64,000 bases of DNA from Phallusia fumigata (lineage: Eukaryota > Chordata > Ascidiacea > Phlebobranchia > Ascidiidae): positions 183,233 through 247,232 of the forward strand of contig QXVZ01008373.1 of the NCBI GenBank assembly GCA_008931825.1, written 5' to 3'. A program made the translations under genes and the position numbers. The stretch's first letter is position 1; the number at the start of each line of letters is the position of its first letter. Positions 48,909 to 60,102 of the stretch are shown one piece after another. Under the pieces are notes generated by a model. The model was given only the letters and a program-made list of their open reading frames with translations, searched no databases and was not told the origin of the DNA.

Positions 48909-51319
48909 AAATGAAGTCATATTTTACACTATTATAACCGCACTAATGCAAAGAGCCCATTTGTCGCAGATTAATACTTTGAAGGGTCCGTTTTTTACAT
49001 TCTTGTTACATTATCTCGAAAGACCAAGGTACGCTGTGTAAGTGTCCATTACGAACTTAGTTTTATTATTAATCTACTTTATTGACCGTAAGTGTTATAA
49101 CCACTATAGTTTGCGTGTTACCTATTTTGTGATATCCCTTCGATGAAGGGGCGACCGTTATTTTCAAAATATACTTTACTAATGGTGCCGTAACAGCCAT
49201 ATATAGAGATTTATTTACATATGTGGTTAAATAGCAAAAAAATCGCTAAGTTACATTGTTGTCATCCCTTTATTCCAAATATTGTGTTGTGTTAAAAAAT
49301 AATAGCGTCAAAATACCTTGTTTAGCTTGTTACAGCTGTATATGTTTTTAGCGTTTTGAAACAAAACGCTTAATCTCAATAAAATAAAAAACATGATGGT
49401 GAAACATTATTCCGGTTTAGTGTTCGGTTTCTGATGCCAGCCAGTTTGTGTTTGCTTCTAACAGGGCCAAAGCTCTTAAAAAAACAACTCTTGCGTTACG
49501 AGCTCACGAAAAAAAAGGGTTTGGGTCAGTACATTTCCAACAAATAAAAATCATATAGCACACAAAACACAAGAAAAATATCGTCCATTGTTGACACAGA
49601 TATGAAGCTCAATCCCTTGAATAATTACGACCATACTTATCTAAATAAGACTGTTTTACAAATGTAACGGAAAACAGTTTTTTGGGGGTTGTGGTTGTTA
49701 AATCAGCAAGCACTGCGCGACAACAGCATAGTCTTTCTGCCAAAAGTTTGTCACCAAAGAGATCACGTGTTGGTGCTCCCACCCTGGCCACGCCAGATTA
49801 ACCATCCCGACAACATTTTTTTTTCGTCGGTCGAGCGCCTCAAGACCATTGGGCCGAGACAGATTTATTTTTTGAACAACCTTACAATAACACGAATAGC
49901 GGATGGTGGTAAAAATGAGATGAAAATAGTACAAAGAGATTGCAGCACATCACGCAAAGGACGACGTGCACGAACGATAGGCCGACCAATAAACCAACAC
50001 ATAAACATAGAGTGACAAGACATCACAATTTTTGTCGTGTCACATGAGTAAAACAAAATGTTTGAGCCGTATGACGTAGTAGAATCTTGTGATGACGTAA
50101 CGTATGTGTCGATGTTGCGTGTTGAATCACCATAAGTTTTTTTAAAAATTGTATGAAATTTTTTAACGGTTGACCTTGAAAGATAGTATTAACGTCAACT
50201 GCGGTTAAAGTGTTTGAAAATCAGGCATTTGTCCCCGGTTGCGTCATAAAAAAGATGATCACAAATATGCCATCAAAAGAACTTTAATTAACTTCGCCAA
50301 AACGACAAAATTTGTAAACCAAGCACAGTAATTTTCAATCGGCAGAGGCAAGAATATAAATAAATAAGCAAACGAGATTTATGAACACGATGCTAATACG
50401 TAACTTTGAACATTTTTAGGCCTCCTTACATTTACGCTGGACGCGGGTTTTCTAACAAACTTCGTACAGTAAACTGTAACAAAACATTTGTAAAATATAT
50501 TGAATATTGAAAAATATCAATAACCTGCCTGAAAATTACGTAAAAATTTTTTTTAGGCAAACTGGCGTTTAAAATCGAATAAAGAATCCATATAGGTCAG
50601 CACTTAAGGACGATGCTGGTCTAGAAGAAACTTCACAGAATTATCACATTGATTGTTAAAAAAAATCAAACAAATTCGCTTTGTTTGAAGCAATATTTTA
50701 GGTACCTTGACTAAACCAACACATTGAACTGCTGGGCTTTACGACTAAATACAGTGAAAAGGCGGTATTGAGTTAACGTAGTCTACATTACGCAACAAAT
50801 ACGACACTTACGTTCGATGTGAGATAAACTTAAACACAACATTTGAATGTAAAACCTGACAGTTCAGTTTTCTTACAGTCAAAGGATGTCGACAACGAAA
50901 CAAACTCAGTACTACATTATCTGGTCAATGCCAGAAGACAAAAAATCTTTTTTTAACATTGTTTAAGTAAAAAAAACAAGCACAGCACAAAAGGCTAAGA
51001 AAGCGAACTTTTTTCTTGAGTTTGAAAATTGTACTGTCCCGTTTAAATACTGCCGAACGATACGCCAAGGAAATTTCCGTTTGTTTTCTACAGACTGAAA
51101 ACGAATTTAACCCAACTTTTTGCGCAACCATTCGTAGTTTGGTCAAAGCTCTTGATATTCACATCACAGAGCCGTTGCTACACAACCTGGACTGAAGCTG
51201 CGACAAAGTTCTTGTCACAACATTACCTTTTAAAAACAAACCCACAATATGCCGTAAATAGGGCAAGCCACGTGGGTAAAACTCAGGTAAACGAGGGTTT
51301 CGGGGCTTTACTGGGACGG
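48909..51319. other. Intergenic region between convergent genes
   Basis: The region follows the GATM stop and precedes the 3' exon of the minus-strand enoyl-CoA hydratase. Apart from the GATM polyadenylation signal candidate, I find no exon that joins to anything. Frames at 49609-50056 are open on both strands but have no recognisable domain. Confidence 0.5.
49378..49383 (+). terminator. Polyadenylation signal candidate of GATM
   Basis: AATAAA followed directly by an A-rich run, about 470 bases after the GATM stop codon. It is the clearest canonical signal I noticed downstream of the gene; a closer variant may be used instead. Confidence 0.4.
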
Positions 51320-53035
51320 TTACGAAAAATTCTTTGTCACGTAATTGTGCATTGTTCGTAAACAATCGGGAGATGAAAGACATTTCCTCAGCGCACGGTT
51401 TTCGCACTCATTTGCATAGACGAGTTGGGTGAGTTGGCGGGAGCGCATCAGTCGCTTGGTCGCGCTCAACGACTGTCAACATAGAAATCGTAAAAAATAC
51501 CTGTTCAATTAAAACTGGCCAAAACGTTACTTTATGTTAATCGTTTTTTCATTGTCTGATACATTTTTTGCCTTAAGAGACTGTTGAAAATTGGGATTTT
51601 TATCAGTATTTTTAATTTATAACTTACCACCAAGGCTGATGCGCATACTTCACGCACACGTGGGATCACGTGACGCATAAACGAGTCGTGAGGAAGCACC
51701 TCAGATATTATCCCATGATCACGTGCTTGGTCGGGCGTCAGGGTGCGGTTACCATACAAAAGCGCGTTCGCCTACAATGAAAATGTAAGGTTTTCTATTT
51801 GAATAAGATTTGATAGCGCAAACTTAAAAAACAAATTCTTCGTGTTGATTTTAGTAAAATGGTATCAGTTTACATGCGACTATGGTAAAACCAAGTTCCC
51901 AACACTGATGTTTTGGTCTTCAGATATGTCCATAAGCGCAGAGTATGCGGTGTCGGGGTGGCCCGGCCACCTTAGGTTTTTTAGGCATGGTGGCCGCCAC
52001 CTTGCATTTTTCCATCTGTTTGTCGCGATCTTGCACAAGTTGGTCGATATTGGCACAGTACAGGGATGTAACAAGCTTGTTCACAAAGTATTAAACCCAA
52101 GCGCTTGCAAATAGTGAAAAGCTTTGGCGTTTAGCGTTGTTTATGCTGTCACACTTGCGATTGTTTACCGGTGAATCATCAGCCATCGTTACGTTACAAT
52201 GCGGTTATAACGTATTAAGAGATGATCAAAAGCAACTGCAATATTTGACGTAACGCCTGCCTTGAAACAGCGAAATGTTCTATCAAAGTAATTAACGTGT
52301 ATTAAGCTGTAACGAAACAGTACGTGAGATTAGATTTTTAACTAAGCGACCCTCAATCCTTGTGGCTACGCTCATCCGAACAAAATGTTTTATGCTTATG
52401 ACGAACCACGATGCATTCGTAACTTTGGATAGTCTTACAAGAGAATCATCGTTTTGCAAACGTGCTCTGGGTCATGCGTCTTAACGCTTTAATATCCGTC
52501 CCCCCGCACTAAACTTCGTTTCGTTCCCATGTGGATCTCATAGGAGCGTAGTTTCATCGTCGTAGTGTACCAGTTTAGTATGGCTGGTACGCAATAAATT
52601 TTTTTTATAGGCGAAGTAAATAATCTGTTGTTATAGAAACTGGCGCTTGTGTTGGGATAACGCGATGACTCTTGCTGTTGTACAAGTGTGTGACGTCACA
52701 ATACGTGGCGTTGTGACGTACATCTGTCACCTTGCATTTTTGCAAACTCGGCGCCTATGGATATGTCATTGTATACATAAAGAGACAAGTTTACATCAAT
52801 TTGCTGCTTCCAAGGCAGACATACCATTGGAGGTTTAAGTAGAGTAGGCAGTAGGTGTGTAGAACAACAGTCTGGTGATATTCCCTGCTGGGCGTACGGA
52901 AAGTGAAAGGTTGACTTCACATCAGCGAGTACAATGTCACATAAACACAACATAGAAGCTGCGAGCCCGATCGCTGGCCCTTGCACCGCCACTATGATCG
53001 GTTTTGTAAAGTGGATTAAAAGATCAACGAATTTT
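51320..53035 (-). CDS. Enoyl-CoA hydratase/isomerase family protein, C-terminal exons only
   Basis: Three exons (52825-53035, 51628-51771, 51320-51472, minus strand) join in phase and encode 168 residues ending in a stop. The first reads KFVDLLIHFTKPIIVAVQGP and then AIGLAASMLCLCDIVLADVK: this is the crotonase fold's second oxyanion-hole strand and following helix, as in ECI2 and CDYL proteins. ISPDCCSTHLLP matches the LSPEGCSS(Y) segment of that subgroup. The second carries NRTLTPDQARDHGIISEVLP, and the third SLSATKRLMRS and YANECENRALRKCLSSPDC, the C-terminal helices. Family members isomerise or hydrate enoyl-CoA in mitochondria or peroxisomes; no clear peroxisomal tripeptide ends this one (it ends KNFS). 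The first exon needs a phase-2 donor upstream. I could not find the N-terminal exons holding the LNRPxxxNA and SGxD blocks up to 56 kb, so the gene is annotated as partial. Confidence 0.82.
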
Positions 53036-55464
53036 CTGCAAAAAAGATTTTGTTCGATCAGAAAAAAGTCAAGTTAGGAATTTTTCACACGCTGAAGCGG
53101 TCGACGACAACCACAAAGCTTCGTGCAAAGTTTTAAAAATCGACAAAAATTAGCCAAAATATCTCTAAAACATTTTTATGTAGTCAATATAGTTTATAAG
53201 TCAACAAAGCCATCGTCGTGTTAACCTGAGCAACGGTACTTTCCAACGCTATGACTTTTTTGGTAGGGTAAAATGAAGAAGAAATAATATTTTTTATTGT
53301 TTCGTTACATTGTATGCCTCACCTACCACCACGTAAACGCGCTATGGCGCTACACAGGTGAGATTTTTCAATAACCTCATTACGAACGGCGACTCTAGGA
53401 ATGGCGTCCAATCATTTTACTTTTTGTAAGCAGCGCTTAGGAAACCCCAAAGAACCAAGTTGGAAAACAATTCAAAACCAACAGCCGGATAGAGGGGCGA
53501 CGTTCTCAATATTGGCAAAGCTATAATTTCCACATACGACATTTTCTATTATTTCAAACGATACATAATCTGCGCCTGCTTTACATTGGTCCCTTTCCAT
53601 GACATTTTGTGAAATAGTTGTAAAAAAAACACACCGAACCGCATGGATTGCCACAAACACAAAAATGCTAATTTGTGGCGGTGCTTTAATAGGGTAGTTT
53701 GAAATTCGGAACTAAAAATTTAAACAAAGGAAAGAACACATTTACCGAATCCATCAAATTACTTGCAACGTCAATGAGGCTAAAAGCATGATTTAAATGC
53801 TATAGCCGTACCACCACCACTAACCGATAAATCTGCATTATGACCTGGACTATAACTGTGAAGGCCATCAAGATGATTATTTCTCATTGACCTTTAAAAC
53901 GCAGTTTCGTTAATGCGGTATAAATTCAAAATCAACGTCTTGCCCTTTGGGGGACCATAATGACCTTCTGGTGTACTGAAGTGAATTACCATAAATGAAA
54001 GCAGACCTATTGTTGGGCATCGTTTTTTTGCAGGGAGATACAACCAACGTCAGTTACCACAATACAATCACACGTTGATTTTCACAAGCTAAATGATTTA
54101 TGGGTAAGGCAGTGGTCTGCTTAATGGGTGAATTAGTGGTCGAATACCGACCGCTACACAACGTCGGTCGTAAAACCTGTCAATTAATTTATTAGATTTG
54201 CACCCTTGCGTTGGGGGCAGAATTTTTTAATGTGTTGTGCAAGACCTGGTAATTGACCTACAGTTACCTTTGGCACTTTTCCTGTCTTTTCTACTGCAGT
54301 TTCGGTAATGCAGTATAAATTCAATGGCAACGTTTCGCCCTGAAATATACCTAATATAAACTACGTGAAAATGTAAGCAGGAATTTTGTTACGCACCGTG
54401 TGTTATAGCGGAATTAAAAAGGTTATGTTTTTTTGGGTACTGCAACACGATCAGAGATCGATTGTCACTAGCTTGTTGGCTGTTCATGAACCCCAAGTGA
54501 ACGACTGCCTTATGCGTGAAACAGCGGTCTGATACCAACCACTGCGCTGCGTGGCTCGTAAACTTGTCAACCACCACCCTTGAGTCGCATCGTTTTTCTC
54601 CAGGGCAGATCAAGAGTGAAAACACATTTTTTGGGTCTGTAGGGTAACCATTGAGGTGATCACGTTAAAATTTTAAACAGAACCCTATTTTTCAACATCG
54701 TAAATAAACTTATTTGGCGTAATAATTACAACCTAAATTGCAGTTTTTTCACGTATTAAGAGCCTCTGGGTCAACCAATGAGTAGACTAAGAGTAAAGAC
54801 CTGTCAGTGCCATTAATCATGAGCAAAAATTTAAATATATTCGAACGACTCTTTCTTGACCAATACGTGCAAAATTACACAGAAATTAAGACAAATACAG
54901 TAAAAGCAATACGTGTCCTCTGCGGAAAGGGGCGCATGATTACCTTATCAGCTCAACAGCAAGAGAGAGTCTCTCCTTGTCGCAGTTACTGGCGTGATAA
55001 GTATAATAACGCAGGTCGAATCCAGCGGAAAATATCGTTCCAACAGATGAGAGCAACACTGCTTTACAGGATCCATCCTGAGCTCGTTCGAAGGCAGTGA
55101 TCATTTCGTCCAACATCTGTATAAATATTCGACTTTCTTACATTGATAACGAATTGGTTTTTGTGCATATAAAAAGAGTCACAAACACAAATGTCTTCGA
55201 ATGTAAATGTTAGTGACTGCAGTCGTAGTTAGGGCCCAACAAATTGAATCTAATTGATCCAATTAGTCCCTTGGGGTCTATGGATTAGGAACGAAATACA
55301 CTTAATATACAGTTGGAAAAGGGGTTTAAAATACTACTACAGGTAGTGGGTAAACCGATGGAGTTCAAAAGCACCACGCGTAAACGGCTTTTCTGACAAA
55401 CAGTGTTTCGACCCCATGCATCGGTTTACCGTGCAGTGTGAATAATGTTCAATGACGCAAAGAC
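53036..55464. other. Region upstream of the enoyl-CoA hydratase exons
   Basis: The missing 5' exons of the hydratase may lie here, but no phase-compatible exon was found. A repeat pair occurs: 53900-54185 and 54294-54590 share CAGTTTCG(T/G)TAATGC(G/A) then GTATAAATTCA and, further on, GCGGTCTGATACC-like and CGTAAA(A)CCTGTC-like pieces. The second copy of the dispersed repeat is at 54751-54900. Confidence 0.45.
54751..54900. repeat. Dispersed repeat copy B
   Basis: This is the partner of the segment at 36441-36590, in the same orientation: TCTGGGTCAACCAATGAGTAG, then AAAAATTTAAATATATTCGA, then ACGACTCTTTCTTGACCAA. Its presence at two distant places argues for an interspersed element. Confidence 0.55.
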
Positions 55465-55680
55465 ATGGGCCACAACAAAAACCAGCAGAAAAACATAAAC
55501 AAACTTTTTTGTGTGCACGAATTCGCAAAACGAGGACTTGAAAACGAACCCAGTGGAAAACTGCTAATTAAATTAGGGCATAAAATTATTCGATTTTGCT
55601 TCGCTGTCGCCATGGTCGGGTTACCCTTTTTGTACAAAGCGATTAATGAAAAACACAGCGACAGACCACAAGCAAAATAG
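55465..55680 (+). CDS. Possible small single-helix membrane protein
   Basis: A 71-residue intronless frame starts at an ATG with G at +4. A basic, Asn/Lys-rich N-terminal half is followed by one hydrophobic helix (about 47-59, FCFAVAMVGLPFLY) flanked by Lys and Arg, then a short polar tail. A canonical AATAAA lies 139 bases after the stop at 55819-55824. This pattern is typical of small mitochondrial or endoplasmic-reticulum membrane proteins, but I do not recognise the sequence. The call rests only on composition and the polyadenylation signal; it may be a chance frame. Confidence 0.35.
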   Translation: MGHNKNQQKNINKLFCVHEFAKRGLENEPSGKLLIKLGHKIIRFCFAVAMVGLPFLYKAINEKHSDRPQAK

Positions 55681-56303
55681 CGCTGCTACATATAGGTAAT
55701 AGCCCATTTTTTTCAGTTCTAGGCCAAGTCCCTAGCCAACTTTAAAACTAAAAACCAGCATTAACAAAGGGTTGGATGGTATATTACCTTTTTGTAGGGG
55801 TTTACACTTTATGGACAAAATAAAGTTCTGCCCAATTAGCCGATCGTAAGTTCATGTGACTATGACATTAACGTTTACTGGCGTACTTAGTTTCGTTTTG
55901 CCGCTTCATAACAGATTTGCATCCTCACTTTTATGAAGATGCAAATATGTATTGAAATGACCTTTAAGCATCCCAGGTGCCCAACAATATAATGGCAACC
56001 ATATCCGCCAAATACCGTGAAACAGTGTCAAAAACGCTTGGTTAGACAACCACAATCTATCCACATTCTTCGTTAGAGTCAAACGCGGCGTTGGCACCAC
56101 TACCATACCCAACACTGGTCGATGAAATAACGCAGAAACAGCTGACTAACATATACGTATATAACATAGCTAATTAACGATTGGTTCGGTGACGCACACC
56201 TAAAGCATCAGAACTAACAATTTTTATGGGTGTTAAATTAATCGAAGCTACTCTGTACACACAATACAAGCTGGTTGCGATTGGGTCCCTCACTCACACC
56301 ACG

Positions 56304-58177
56304 TCAGCAGATGTTGGGCTGCTTAAAGCTGGTTGTGAAATCCACTAAAGGCGTGAAAATCGGTACATTTAACAAGTTTCCAGGGCAATAAATGTAATCT
56401 CTTACTGCGGGGGTAAAGCAATTATAGACAGCAGGTGATGTTTCCTGTCTAGTACTGACATCTTTGGTGACAATTTCATCATCATCAGGGTCAAGAGGGT
56501 TAAATCGATATCTCTGTTCCTTCTTTGGACAAATAGTAACATGCACATAACCTGAAAAAAATGTTTGTGTATTTCTTTGAAACATGATTCACAGATTCAA
56601 TCGGAATTTGATTCGAATTTGTTTGTAGATTGTAAACTAAAACAGAAGAATATTGCTGCAACAATTAAAATTAAATTGTCAATTTGCAAACGATTATTTT
56701 AGGGAGCAAAAAATAGTAAAAAGTTTACTGGGTAGTCCAGATACACTAAATCAAAACATTTTCATAACAAACTAAATTTTGCTTAAAATGTACCAATATC
56801 CTGATGCAAGCAACCAAAAATTTACACTTTGGCCAAAAAGCAGTTAAAAATAGTAGGGTAAACAGTTTTTTATTGCTGAACGGTGCTTACCTTCAAAATG
56901 TTTTACACTGATTTCCTCATATTTTGGCTGGAGAGAAAACTTTGATAGACCATGTTGAACTTGAAGACGAGGAGAATTTTTGAAATCATGAATTTTTTCA
57001 GTAGGTGCAGAGAAATCTTAAAGAATTTAAAAAACTGATGGTATCCGACAAAAACTTGCTGTTGGACATGACACATGAGAAAATTATCGAGTCAGTTTTG
57101 AAAACTAAGGTTAATCATTTCTAAATTTGGCTCAAAATTTGTTGTTTTTTTACATATTAATATTTATAAAATCTTCATTTCAACTACTGCCTTTTCGAAA
57201 GAGGAGAAGATGTAATCAAACCACAATATTTGTTGAAAAGGCAATCACATGCAATACAATATCAGATCTTTATTTTCTGTTTTAATTTTTTATTACAGGC
57301 ATGATCAATCAATAAACACAACCATGTTACCTGGTTCCGGTGGAGACAAAACCTTTGTTGATTGAGAATTTAATGATTTTCTGTAATTTCCAGCAAGCAA
57401 AGTCTTTCCAGGAGACTGATTTGAACTCCCTATTAAAATTAAACCGTTCTTATACTGGTTTGTTTTTTTATTGGGATCACTTTTTTCATTCTTTCCAGAA
57501 GCAGCCCCAGTTTTGATGACAACAGGCTTAAAAACAGTTTTGCAAGCCTGCTTTTTATCAGTTGTTGAACTCTGTGATTTGAGCAATTTAATTTTGACAC
57601 TGTTTTCTTTTTTTTTAAATTTGTTACTGTGCTCTTTATTTGTACCATTGTTAGATTTCTTTTTGGAATCCTTATTTGAAGTCGTTCTGATACGTTTCTT
57701 CTTAACATTTTGTGCTAACAGTTTACTGTCATTCTGTGCAGGACTTGGCAAAATCTTGTGTGACTTTTTAGATGAGTTTGTAACTTTCGTATGTGTATCC
57801 TCGCTGATGGCCAATCCATTGGTTTTTTTCATTTTTTTATATTTTTTCCTCCTCCGTTTATCTCTGATTTTAAATGGTAACTCATCTGTGTTTTCCATTT
57901 CACGAAGTTTGCGCTTCCTCTTGGAATGCAAAATAATATTTGACTCAGTAAATCGAAAAATGTTCATTTTTTCCGCTTCATGCTCACGGTTGTAAATAGT
58001 TGGCCTTGTTCTCACAGTGTTTTCTTTCCGTAAGCTAACAAGTCTCTGCAGATTCACTGAAGCATATTTTTCCCGGGAAGGTTTTCTTTTTCTTGTAGGG
58101 GCATTATTTTGATGCAGCGTAGCCTCAGGGTTTTGCAAAGAAACTACAGGTTGATGGCCTTTCTCAATTTCAGCCAT
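56304..58177 (-). CDS. Lysine-rich, probably nuclear protein of unknown function
   Basis: Three minus-strand exons (57331-58177, 56891-57016, 56304-56551) join in phase into 406 residues. The first 280 residues are very basic and low in hydrophobic residues, with many clusters such as PTRKRKPSREK, KRKRKLRE, RDKRRRKKYKKMKK and KKKRIRTTSNK, which would serve as nuclear localisation signals; this part is probably disordered. The C-terminal 120 residues differ: YEEISVKHFEGYVHVTICPK, a run of acidic residues (DPDDDE), then AVRDYIYCPGNLLNVPIF, and look like a small folded domain. Introns are GT-AG. I chose ATG 58177 as the first in-frame Met. I do not recognise the family. A chromatin or nucleolar role is a guess from composition. 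Confidence 0.75.
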
Positions 58178-60102
58178 TATGTGGCTGACCACCACAGCAA
58201 ACAAACTGAACTTAAAAGTTGCTAGAGTTACCTACTGTGTTGTTTGCACAAGTATAAAAATACACCTGAAAAGAAAGTTTTCTGTACATGCTAATACATT
58301 GTGGTTTGTCTGCAGAGCAGCATTTACATTGAGAAAAAACAAAATACACTTTCTTAAGTTAGTTCTACAAAAAATTTATACAAGTAAAAGTTTGCAGGAC
58401 ATTTATTCTACATAAAAGTTTAATGTTTTAAGTCCTTAAAAATAGGTTCTATTGGATACTTGTAGCTGTGAATGGTACTGCACTTGGTTAAGGTGTAAAA
58501 TGTTTAAATTTCTTTTTATCCAATGCATTACCTACAGAATTTAGCTCAATTTTCATAATATTTCTGATTTAGCCTCATTTACTTTGTCACCTGTATTTAG
58601 CTTGGTACTTTTATACTCTAGCTTGTAAATCTATGATGACAATCAGCATCTATTGGTCTTTTAACCTCACCCCCATGATCACAATTGTTTTACCCGCAAT
58701 CGTACGTACTATGACAATCAAACCTAAAGTGGTTGACAGCACGGCACCGGTTTAATTCAAGTTCTACCATACTTTTGCTTCACCTTTACATTGTACTTTG
58801 TAATACGTTTTCAAACACTTACAACAACAAATGTTTTTACAAACGATTCTTGGGTCTTGCAACTTGTTTGATATTGGCCAATTCATAAAGAATTTTTTTA
58901 CGTTTAGCCGCAAATCAACTTTCTGCATATTTGGAACAAACTCCATCCATGGCGGATTGATGGTTCCTCCTCCGGGAAGAAGCAGGAAAGCCACTCATGC
59001 GGATCAATGCCTTAATTTTATGTCCAAAAAATGACGACATGGAAATGTTTGCATAACATTTGTATGTTAGTGTTACCATACGTCATTTTTGGGGTGAATT
59101 GTCCGTCTAATTAAAAATATACTGTGCTTCAGCACCGAAGGCTGCATGGGAGGAAAACGGGTTGAAGAACAATGGTTTTAAAACAGTGGACCCAAATTCT
59201 CCACGTAATCTGAACTTGAGGCCCACAGCCACACAGCATAAAAGGTATACCGTATACGCTAATACGAGATAAATGAGTTAAGAATTTGAAATGTCTCTTA
59301 ACGATTAATATCCTTTTTGTGTATAAAACCACATATTTTTGTTGAAACACACTAATTAAATTCATGTCAAGTACAAGTTTCTATTCATATGTGTTTCAAG
59401 TGTTGCCTATATCTTAAATTTTTAACGTATGTTCTATCATAATGCATTGTTACATAAAATCATGTGCATTTTTGTTGTGTCAAATAATCCTTCACAGATG
59501 GTGCATGGTAAACGACATGACCCCGCGATCGCGTCAAGGTTCAGCTCCCATATACCACGCAACCTACATGAGCATAGGGTTTGAACGACGCACTAAAAAG
59601 TACTATACGGCCCACAGTTTGCCGACAACTGGTTTAAAATGTATTTGTTTAAAGCAGATGAAGTGTATCTGAAACTTTTGATTATTTTTCCAATTGTATT
59701 GTGATTGTGACCCGCGAGGTCATATTATTGTCCCACGAATTGTAACTCATTTTCAGTCTGAAAACCATATGCGTGAAATATATGTTTTCGTATAATCGTT
59801 GTGGTAATCTGTCAGCAATCCTTATTAAACACTGGCCCGCGGTAAAGGGCCAACGGTTTTTCGAAACGCAAGACAAAATACAACATTGGCACAATAGCGT
59901 AGACAGCCCAAAACTTTGAGAGGGGCCAACTAACCTAACCTATTGTGAAACTTATTTTTTTTTTCCAGTAGTAGCCTAACTTAAATGTACAACTTCGAAA
60001 TTTGGGAGGGGCCGAGACAGACTATGCTTTTGCGATCTTTTGTGTTGTTGCAACACCTTTACATATGACATTGCCTTAATGATGTGAAACACATGCTGAA
60101 AT
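58178..60102. other. Intergenic region
   Basis: No gene is supported between the lysine-rich protein's start codon and the 3' end of the transporter. Both flanking genes are on the minus strand, so the region includes the promoter of the first and the 3' flank of the second. Short shared text (TAATGTACAATTTCGAAATT-like) near 59980 and again at 60538 suggests a dispersed repeat fragment. Confidence 0.45.

Noticed and set aside
53720-53770. Possible upstream hydratase exon (SLIDVASNLMDS before GTAAAT)
   Set aside because: It ends in phase 0, whereas the next exon needs a phase-2 donor, and the other frames contain stops.
57471-57995. 174-residue open frame on the plus strand
   Set aside because: It is the antisense shadow of the lysine-rich exon; its Leu/Phe-rich composition is the complement of the lysine codons.
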